This document shows positions 58,494-64,000 of a stretch of DNA of 64,000 nt, in pieces. Made by a program: the position numbers and the translations under genes. This DNA comes from Lachnospiraceae bacterium UBA7199 (lineage in GTDB: Bacteria > Bacillota > Clostridia > Lachnospirales > Lachnospiraceae): NCBI GenBank assembly GCA_002490775.1, contig DKUR01000043.1, forward strand, positions 1 through 64,000, written 5' to 3'. Numbering within the stretch: the first letter of the stretch is position 1; each line of letters starts with the position of its first letter. The notes under the pieces are model-generated. The model saw only the letters and a program-made list of their open reading frames with translations. It ran no database searches and was not told the origin of the DNA.

Positions 58494-59472
58494 GGGTGGC
58501 ATGCTGATTGCGGTCTTTGCAATGTTTGTGATGATTGGAGTGATTTGTATTTTAAGTGTCGGCAAGGCAGCGGAAGAAGGATATACAGTTCAGCTCTTTG
58601 ATTTTTCATTTGGGGGAAAGGCGGTGCTTCGCAATACAATTGAGCTTTCACCTTCGGAGGTAAGCAGCCTTAAGCTGGAATATGGAAGCAGAAATATTGT
58701 TGTTTATCCTACATCTGATGACATGATCACCATAAAAGAGTTTCTGTATAATGACCGTCCAGAGAATATGGCTTCAGTTACCTATGGAGAGAATAATGAT
58801 GTGGTGGTGACGGGCGGCAATGTACATACGATAGTATTCTTTAGCTTTGGCTTCAATGGAGGAGAACGGATTGAAGTATATATTCCGGATAAGACTCTTT
58901 CAGAACTGTCCATTCAAAGCGGCAGTGGGAATATTTCTGGGGAATGTGGAGGAGTTGCAGAGGATGGGAGCCTTGCTGTTACTACCGGAAGTGGAAACAT
59001 CAGATGGAAAAATACAGATGTAGAAGAAATTTCCTTTCAGGCAGGGAGTGGAAATGTTAATCTTGCTGATATAAAAGGAGAAATTAGGATTCAAACCGGA
59101 AGTGGGAATATTTCCGGGGAACTTTTTAACGGGAATGTGAGTGCAAGTGCAGGCAGTGGAAACATTACTTTGACGGAATTTGCAGGGGGAGGAACAATTA
59201 CTGCCAAAAGCGGAAATTTGAAAGTGGTAACATCCCAGGTAGACAGCGATATCAGAATGCAGACTGGAAGCGGCAACATGAAACTGGAGCTTCCAAAAGA
59301 TTTACAGTTCCGTTTAGAGATACAGACCGGAAGCGGAAATATACACACAGATTTTGATGAGGCATTGTCCTTTAATAAGAAGGGAAACAGCGCACAGGGT
59401 ACTGTGGGAGAGGAACCGGATATCAGTATTTCGCTGGAGGCAAACAGCGGAAATGTAAGAGTATCAAAGTAA
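58483..59472 (+). CDS. Anchored DUF4097 beta-helix protein
   Basis: A 329-residue protein: an N-terminal membrane helix (about 7-27, LIAVFAMFVMIGVICILSV), then a DUF4097 domain with at least seven G-S-G-N-[IVM] turns (for example IQSGSGNISGECGG, TTGSGNIRW, AGSGNVNLAD, QTGSGNMKLEL) spaced about 20 residues, as in a right-handed beta-helix. DUF4097 proteins occur with LiaF/PspC-like envelope-stress loci. Coupled to the upstream XRE-membrane gene. It ends 5 bases from the convergent queT. Confidence 0.88.
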   Translation: MKNKGGMLIAVFAMFVMIGVICILSVGKAAEEGYTVQLFDFSFGGKAVLRNTIELSPSEVSSLKLEYGSRNIVVYPTSDDMITIKEFLYNDRPENMASVTYGENNDVVVTGGNVHTIVFFSFGFNGGERIEVYIPDKTLSELSIQSGSGNISGECGGVAEDGSLAVTTGSGNIRWKNTDVEEISFQAGSGNVNLADIKGEIRIQTGSGNISGELFNGNVSASAGSGNITLTEFAGGGTITAKSGNLKVVTSQVDSDIRMQTGSGNMKLELPKDLQFRLEIQTGSGNIHTDFDEALSFNKKGNSAQGTVGEEPDISISLEANSGNVRVSK

Positions 59473-59477
59473 GCAGC

Positions 59478-60002
59478 TTAGGAAGCAAACAGGCGTCCCT
59501 GATATTTTTCCAAAGCAAATAGCAGAATCATTCCAAGCAGACCGCAGGAAATTACCTCTCCGATAGTAACAGTGATAAAGGACAGCCAAAGCGGTCTGAT
59601 ACCATAAGCATATAACAGTACAAAAGGAATCATGACTGCATTTGCAAGGATTGGGGGAACCGGAGCCAGCCATTTGAATTTGCGAAGTTTGTACGTAAGT
59701 AATGCTCCGATCAAAGTGGCAAGAGTGCCGAAAATAATGTCCGGTAAGGCGCAGCCTGTTAAAATATTGGCAAGCAGACATCCGATAACAAGTCCCGGTA
59801 TGGCAGTGGGCGTAAAGTAAGGCAGAATCGTAAGTGCCTCAGAAAATCTCACTTGTACTGCATAATTGGCAAGGCCGAATGCATTTGCAATGAAGGTGAG
59901 AACAACGTAGATGGCAGCGATCATAGCTGCCTGGATCAGTGGTAATACGCAGCCGGAATGAGAACCAGCATATACCATAGTGGATTTTTTTTGAGTTTTC
60001 AT
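59478..60002 (-). CDS. queT: QueT-type queuosine precursor transporter
   Basis: A 174-residue membrane protein with five or six helices of the QueT (energy-coupling-factor substrate-binding) family: AAMIAAIYVVLTFIANAFGL, VQVRFSEALTILPYFTPTAI, GLVIGCLLANILTGCALPDI and FGTLATLIGALLTYKLRK. It imports preQ1/preQ0-type bases for the tRNA modification queuosine. The start at 60002 follows AAAGGAG. The ORF extends 68 codons upstream through the structured leader, which is not coding. The riboswitch-like leader supports the assignment. Confidence 0.92.
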   Translation of the reverse strand: MKTQKKSTMVYAGSHSGCVLPLIQAAMIAAIYVVLTFIANAFGLANYAVQVRFSEALTILPYFTPTAIPGLVIGCLLANILTGCALPDIIFGTLATLIGALLTYKLRKFKWLAPVPPILANAVMIPFVLLYAYGIRPLWLSFITVTIGEVISCGLLGMILLFALEKYQGRLFAS

Positions 60003-60008
60003 ATTTTT

Positions 60009-60059
60009 CTCCTTTAGTTTTGTTTTACGAGTGGAAGGTCTCGAACACTCGGTGTAAAA
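60009..60059 (-). promoter_or_regulatory. Candidate preQ1-I-type riboswitch of queT
   Basis: Read on the minus strand, CGAGTG pairs with CACTCG around a 12-base loop TTCGAGACCTTC. An A-rich tail TAAAACAAAACTA then leads to AAGGAG. Loop CCUU can pair with AAGG of the ribosome site, giving an H-type pseudoknot. This is the layout of preQ1 class I aptamers, including a C just before the 3' stem strand. An outer TTTTA/TAAAA extends the stem. Upstream, AGAAAATCG/CGATTTTCT forms another strong hairpin within the leader. Confidence 0.5.
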
Positions 60060-60150
60060 TGCAGCAGAAAATCGGCAGTCTGGGCGGCGATTTTCTGACA
60101 CAAATGTGCCAAGTGGCAACAGGATCGTTACCCCAAAAGAGCACTCATTC

Positions 60151-60178
60151 AGTATAACATGGGATTGAAATTTGTCAA
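60151..60178 (-). promoter_or_regulatory. Promoter of queT
   Basis: Minus strand TTGACA at 60178-60173, a 16-base spacer, TATACT at 60156-60151. It predicts a ~140-base untranslated leader. Confidence 0.75.
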
Positions 60179-60192
60179 GAGAGAGGAATAAA

Positions 60193-60903
60193 ATGCTGAT
60201 TGCCATTTGTGATGATGAAAAATTTTATAGGGAAAAAATACAAAAGCTTCTGGAGCATTACCTGAAGGAGCACGAAATAAATTACGAGATTAAGCTTTTT
60301 GCGTCAGGGGAAGAGTTTTTACAGGAAAACGAAAATAAGGTAAAGTTTGATATTGTATTTATGGATATTAATATGAGCAGGCTGGATGGGATTCAGACAG
60401 CGCTACAAATGCGCTCCGTCCATTCACATACAATGATTGTACTGATTACAGCTTTCATTCAATATGCGCTGGAAGGCTATAAGGTAGATGCAGTGCGGTA
60501 CATTATGAAAGACACATTGGATACGATGTTAGAAGAATGTATGGATACGATTTTAAAAAAAATGCAGCTTGCCCAAATAAATTTTTCTTTTTTGGAAGGG
60601 GAAAAATGGCTTTATACGGACAATATTTTTTATGTGGAAAGTCAGAAGCATAAGGCAGTCTTTTTTTATCTGAATGAGAAAATGGAAAATTATCATATAT
60701 ACGAGAAGCTGGATGTGATAGAAAAAAGGCTTTCTGGCTATGGCTTTCTTCGTATTCATAAAAGCTATCTGGTGAACATGAAACATATTTGCAAGATCAG
60801 CAATTATGTGGCATATCTGGATAATGGTGAAGAACTGCCGATCCCACGCTTGAAATACCAGGCAGCAAAAGAAGAATTTGTGGCATTTAAAGGAGCAATG
60901 TGA
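60193..60903 (+). CDS. LytTR-family response regulator (AgrA-like)
   Basis: A 236-residue regulator. The receiver domain (MLIAICDDEKFYREKIQKLL; phospho-acceptor Asp in DIVFMDINMSRLDG; Lys in MKDT) is followed by a LytTR DNA-binding domain (about 135-236: IFYVESQKHKAVFF; FLRIHKSYLVNM; LPIPRLKYQAAKEEF). ATG 60193 follows GAGAGGAA. It overlaps the kinase gene start (TGATG). A partner of the GHKL kinase, it probably controls a peptide- or quorum-type response. No AgrD-like peptide gene is seen nearby. Confidence 0.92.
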   Translation: MLIAICDDEKFYREKIQKLLEHYLKEHEINYEIKLFASGEEFLQENENKVKFDIVFMDINMSRLDGIQTALQMRSVHSHTMIVLITAFIQYALEGYKVDAVRYIMKDTLDTMLEECMDTILKKMQLAQINFSFLEGEKWLYTDNIFYVESQKHKAVFFYLNEKMENYHIYEKLDVIEKRLSGYGFLRIHKSYLVNMKHICKISNYVAYLDNGEELPIPRLKYQAAKEEFVAFKGAM

Positions 60904-62195
60904 TGGGGAATATTGCGAAATGTGCTGTGTATGCCTTTATAATGGGAATAAGCTGCAAATTGTTTTTTGAAACCTTTGCAAGTGGGCGGAGATGGCGCCA
61001 TAAATGGATGGAGCAGCTTTCTGTTTTTATGTGTATGACTGGGTTTATGATTATTTCTTTTTCAAAAATTCCGCCATATATTTTTCAGCCTGTGCGTTTT
61101 ATCGTAGTGATTGTCATTACAGCACAGGTTTGTTTCCAAATTAAAGTATGGAAGAATTTGATATTATCAGTAGTATTTTGTGGAATTTACTGGATTTTGG
61201 TTACATTGATTGTATCTGTGGCTTATGCACTTCCGTTTTTAGAAGACCAGATAAGACTACAGAATATTTCGGAGTCGATCACAGTATGTCTTATCCTGCT
61301 GGTAATGCTTTTTATACACAGCAAATTTCAAAATAGAGGACGTCAGCTAATGAGAGAAAGAAGATGGGTGAAACTAGCCTTTTTCCCAATGCTTGGCATG
61401 ATTGTGATTATGGCAGTTAATATGATGCCCTGGGAGGGCAGTGTTGCAGACAGATATGCTAAGCTGACAGTAGTTTTCGGATTTGCATTGATCAATTTGT
61501 GTGTATTATGGTATGTGGATGATATGTTGAAGAAGGAAGAAGAAGTGCATAATCTGCGTTTGATCCATGCCTGCAGCCAAAACCAGATGGAAATGTACCA
61601 GAATATGCAGAAGAACTATGAGCAGCAAAAGCGGCAGATGCATGACTATAAAAACCAGTTAAATTGCATTTCAGGAATGATTCATAGAGGAGAAAGGGAA
61701 GAGACAATTTCCTATATTTCAAAGCTGACCGGAAGCCTTAATAAAAATGCAGACCATGTAAATACCAATCATGTGGTGGTAGATGTAATATTAAACCAGA
61801 AATATTGGGAAGCCTGTGAAAAGGATATAACCATGATAATGGCAGTAAATGATTTGTCTAACCTTGTTATGCGTGAGGAAGAGATCGTGATCTTACTGGT
61901 AAATCTTTTAGATAATGCAATTGAAGCATGTGAAAAACTGGACAGCGGCAGGGTTATACAGTTTAAAATGATGCTGGAAAATGGACAGTTGATTTTATCC
62001 TGCAAAAATCCGGTAAAAGAAAAGGTGAATATAAAGGGCAAGACGGTTCCCAGCAGTAAAAAAGATATATTTCATCATGGGATCGGCCTTCTGAATATAG
62101 ATTCTGTAATCAAGAAAAATGATGGAACAAGCATTATAAAATGTGAGGACGGGTGGTTTTATTTTTCAACAATGATTCCCTTAAAAGAGCAATAG
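60903..62195 (+). CDS. GHKL sensor histidine kinase (AgrC-like)
   Basis: A 430-residue membrane kinase. Six or seven helices occupy residues 1-205. A dimerisation helix contains the phospho-acceptor in QMHDYKNQLNCISGMI (about 248), and the GHKL ATPase has VNLLDNAIEACEKLDSG (N box) and HGIGLLNIDSVIKK (G box). ATG 60903 follows AAAGGAG and overlaps the regulator stop. AgrC/ComD-like kinases respond to secreted peptides. Confidence 0.92.
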   Translation: MGNIAKCAVYAFIMGISCKLFFETFASGRRWRHKWMEQLSVFMCMTGFMIISFSKIPPYIFQPVRFIVVIVITAQVCFQIKVWKNLILSVVFCGIYWILVTLIVSVAYALPFLEDQIRLQNISESITVCLILLVMLFIHSKFQNRGRQLMRERRWVKLAFFPMLGMIVIMAVNMMPWEGSVADRYAKLTVVFGFALINLCVLWYVDDMLKKEEEVHNLRLIHACSQNQMEMYQNMQKNYEQQKRQMHDYKNQLNCISGMIHRGEREETISYISKLTGSLNKNADHVNTNHVVVDVILNQKYWEACEKDITMIMAVNDLSNLVMREEEIVILLVNLLDNAIEACEKLDSGRVIQFKMMLENGQLILSCKNPVKEKVNIKGKTVPSSKKDIFHHGIGLLNIDSVIKKNDGTSIIKCEDGWFYFSTMIPLKEQ

Positions 62196-62205
62196 TAATC
62201 ATTTT

Positions 62206-62230
62206 AAAAGGCGCTGGGGCGTCTTTTTTT
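62206..62230 (+). terminator. Intrinsic terminator after the kinase gene
   Basis: AAAAGGCGC pairs with GCGTCTTTT (one wobble) followed by more T. Confidence 0.85.
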
Positions 62231-62325
62231 GCTTTCAAACCGTCGATTGGTGGCGGAGACATTGCAGCACCACACATGCAAAAATATAATAGGGGTAAAG
62301 TAAAAACTAAGGAGGAGAGTTAAAT

Positions 62326-63111
62326 ATGGAGCATAAAAAAAGATGGGCAATTGTGTGCGTGATAGCAGCAGGCATTTTTTCACTTTGCGCCTGTGGAAAA
62401 AAAGCAGAAGAAAAAGGGAAGGAAAATTTGGAACTGGTTGTCAGCCAGACGATGGAAAGCTTAAAGGAACTGGAGCTGGAGAGGTTTAATGAATGCACTG
62501 ACAATTATGTAAGCACTCAGCGCAACTGGATAGGGATTCCGGTAAGAAAAGAATACAGAGTGTTCAACGAGCTTTTGCAGCCTGGTTTTAAGGGAGGAAA
62601 AAGGTATGAAGCAAATTATAAACTTGCAGAAAAAATTGTGGAGCATATGACATGGGAAGTAAAGGATATCCGGCAGGATGGTGAAAAAGCAGAGATTGAT
62701 ATGGAGATTTCAAATATTGATATGCAGAAGGTTATGGGAGAGTATGAAATTCATCTACTGGAAAATATGCTGGAAAGCGAAGGAATTGGCATAGGGCAAT
62801 TGGTCAAAGATATGGCCGATTTGGCAAATGGGCAGGAAGATCTGATCAGTCTTATGGATACCATTGGAACCCAATATGTTTGTACCATGGAAGTTACTAT
62901 ATTTGCATATCAGAAAGGGAGACAGTGGGAGGTTCATATCAGTGATGAGTTTATCAATGCTTTTATGGGGAATATGATGGCAGAAGATTATCCTGAAGAT
63001 TTGGAACGGAGAATAAATGAACTGCTGAAACAGTATGAACAAAAAATGGAAGAATGGGGAGAAGAGGCCGCAGAGACTGTGGAAAAATGGGTAAGTAATT
63101 TAGGGACTTAA
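62326..63111 (+). CDS. Lipoprotein of unknown function
   Basis: A 261-residue lipoprotein. The signal peptide (WAIVCVIAAGIFSL) ends in a lipobox LCAC, so Cys is lipidated near residue 24. The remaining domain is helical and acidic (MESLKELELERFNECTDNYV; NELLKQYEQKMEEWGEEAAE) with no recognised catalytic motif; it resembles DUF5105-like lipoproteins of Lachnospiraceae only in general character. AGGAGGAG upstream. It lies between two signalling loci. Confidence 0.8.
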   Translation: MEHKKRWAIVCVIAAGIFSLCACGKKAEEKGKENLELVVSQTMESLKELELERFNECTDNYVSTQRNWIGIPVRKEYRVFNELLQPGFKGGKRYEANYKLAEKIVEHMTWEVKDIRQDGEKAEIDMEISNIDMQKVMGEYEIHLLENMLESEGIGIGQLVKDMADLANGQEDLISLMDTIGTQYVCTMEVTIFAYQKGRQWEVHISDEFINAFMGNMMAEDYPEDLERRINELLKQYEQKMEEWGEEAAETVEKWVSNLGT

Positions 63112-63117
63112 GTTTGA

Positions 63118-63147
63118 TTGAAGGTGCAGATTGTGGTATGGTAATAT
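63118..63147 (+). promoter_or_regulatory. Candidate promoter of the REC-LytTR-REC gene
   Basis: TTGAAG at 63118-63123, 18 bases, TAATAT at 63142-63147. Confidence 0.5.
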
Positions 63148-63180
63148 AAGCATAAAAGTTTGTGCAAGGAGGCTTAAACC

Positions 63181-64000
63181 ATGCGGATGGCAATTTGTGA
63201 TGACGATGAACAGGAGCTTTCCCATCTTTCAAAGTTGATTTCAGAATATCAGATAAGTCGGAAAATAAGCGTTGACTGCCGCTTCTTCCATAACAGTATT
63301 GATTTTCTGTGCGACATAAAAGGCGGAGAATATGAGCTTGTTTTTCTGAATGTACTTATGCCGGAAATAAGCGGGATGCAGGCTGCACAAGAATTAAGAG
63401 AATTTGATAAGAATGTTAAGATTATTTTTATATCTTCATCACCGGAATTTGCTTTGGAGAGTTATCGCGTAGGAGCTTATCACTATCTGCTTAAGCCTAT
63501 AGATGCTGACTTGCTTTTTTCTTTGCTGGATACAGTAAGGAGTGAACTGCTTATGCAAGAGGAGCAGGGACTTGTGCTGAAAAGCAGGGAGGGAGTCATC
63601 AGAGTATCTTTTGCAGGAATCGAATATGTGGAAGTTATAAATAAGACAGTATCTTTTCATTTGGCAAATGGCATAACTTATGAGATAACTGCTGCTCTTA
63701 CGGATTTTGAGGGAAAGCTTTTGGCCAGGCCGGAATTCTTAAAGACGCACCGGTCTTATCTTGTCAATTTAAATTATGTTCAGTCCGTTGGCAGTGATTG
63801 CATTGCGACAAAAAATGGGCATAGTATTCCGGTGTCGAGACAGCGGCGCAATCAGGTTCAAGATGCTTATATGCATTTTTGGGTTCAGGCAGGAAAAAAC
63901 AGCTCTGAAGCCGATGCGCAGACTGCGATAGTTTCTAAAAATCCGGAACGGCCCACAGGTCCTTGGAGGATTTTACTGGTAGATGATGATCCTGCTGAAT
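63181..64000 (+). CDS. REC-LytTR-REC regulator, first receiver without phospho-acceptor (runs off the window)
   Basis: At least 273 residues, open to the window end. AAGGAGG precedes ATG 63181. Receiver 1 (MRMAICDDDEQELSHLSKLI) has Asn at the phospho-acceptor place (ELVFLNVLMPEISG) but keeps the acidic pocket and the Lys of LLKPID. A LytTR domain follows (about 130-225: FAGIEYVEVINKTVSF; FLKTHRSYLVNLNYV; IPVSRQRRNQV). After a linker rich in Ser/Ala (about 235-262), a second receiver begins, WRILLVDDDPAE. The frame is continuous. LytTR proteins normally end after the DNA-binding domain, so this fusion is unusual. What follows the second receiver is not visible. Confidence 0.85.
   Translation, partial: MRMAICDDDEQELSHLSKLISEYQISRKISVDCRFFHNSIDFLCDIKGGEYELVFLNVLMPEISGMQAAQELREFDKNVKIIFISSSPEFALESYRVGAYHYLLKPIDADLLFSLLDTVRSELLMQEEQGLVLKSREGVIRVSFAGIEYVEVINKTVSFHLANGITYEITAALTDFEGKLLARPEFLKTHRSYLVNLNYVQSVGSDCIATKNGHSIPVSRQRRNQVQDAYMHFWVQAGKNSSEADAQTAIVSKNPERPTGPWRILLVDDDPAE

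Overview
The window comes from a spore-forming, low-to-moderate-GC anaerobic Firmicute, most likely a Lachnospiraceae (Clostridium cluster XIVa) gut bacterium. Support for this comes from AGGAGG-type ribosome sites, oxygen-sensitive fermentation enzymes (pyruvate formate-lyase and its activase, a 2[4Fe-4S] ferredoxin), the gene order DUF951-rpsF-ssb-rpsR and gdpP-rplI-dnaB, an F-type ATP synthase with a Na+-type c-subunit signature, and spore genes (cwlD, a SleB-type hydrolase, a GH18 hydrolase). No rRNA, tRNA or CRISPR array was seen.

Layout. 1-5.2 kb: SRPBCC protein, phosphoesterase, TIM-barrel protein, GH13 alpha-glucosidase with an AraC regulator. 5.3-10 kb: a Bce-type peptide-antibiotic sensing and resistance module (response regulator, kinase, ABC ATPase, FtsX-like permease) with a BceR-type operator. 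10-13.2 kb: YdcF, sirtuin, DUF951 and the rpsF-ssb-rpsR operon with a structured leader. 13.3-18 kb: a membrane-anchored protein, tandem 40-base hairpin repeats and an ABC exporter with two permeases. 18-23 kb: gdpP-rplI-dnaB, a MerR-like protein and a ferredoxin. 23-27.6 kb: pflA and a pyruvate formate-lyase whose glycyl-radical domain is encoded as a separate 80-residue protein, with a 67-residue domain look-alike between the two halves. 28-32.6 kb: YbjQ-like protein, DUF1858, NhaC antiporter, MecA and a promoter-bearing structured intergenic region. 32.8-41.4 kb: GH18 hydrolase, then cwlD split by a 6,089-base element. 41.4-45.2 kb: Sua5/YwlC, RpiB, SleB-like hydrolase, DUF402, GNAT. 45.4-52.9 kb: the complete ATP synthase operon. 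53-64 kb: methyltransferase, a large envelope protein, XRE plus DUF4097 pair, queT with a candidate preQ1 riboswitch, an Agr-like two-component system, a lipoprotein and the start of an unusual REC-LytTR-REC protein that leaves the window.

The most striking observation is the split cwlD. Its first 52 codons end at CATGGAG (34705-34711). The remaining 186 codons, counting the stop, resume in frame at an identical CATGGAG (40794-40800). Joining the copies rebuilds a complete 237-residue amidase with the motif GHGGTDPG restored. The insert carries a large serine recombinase whose 3' end runs through the right junction, a small XRE regulator, a 46-residue ORF and a DUF4956 / VTC-domain / CotH cassette. 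This is the architecture of a sporulation-gene intervening element (compare skin in sigK), here in a cortex-maturation gene and with a CotH-type cargo gene.

The second notable system is the fully split pyruvate formate-lyase. Smaller signals are covarying hairpins between atpE and atpF, the dispersed 40-base hairpin repeat, the queT leader and the phospho-acceptor-less REC-LytTR-REC protein.
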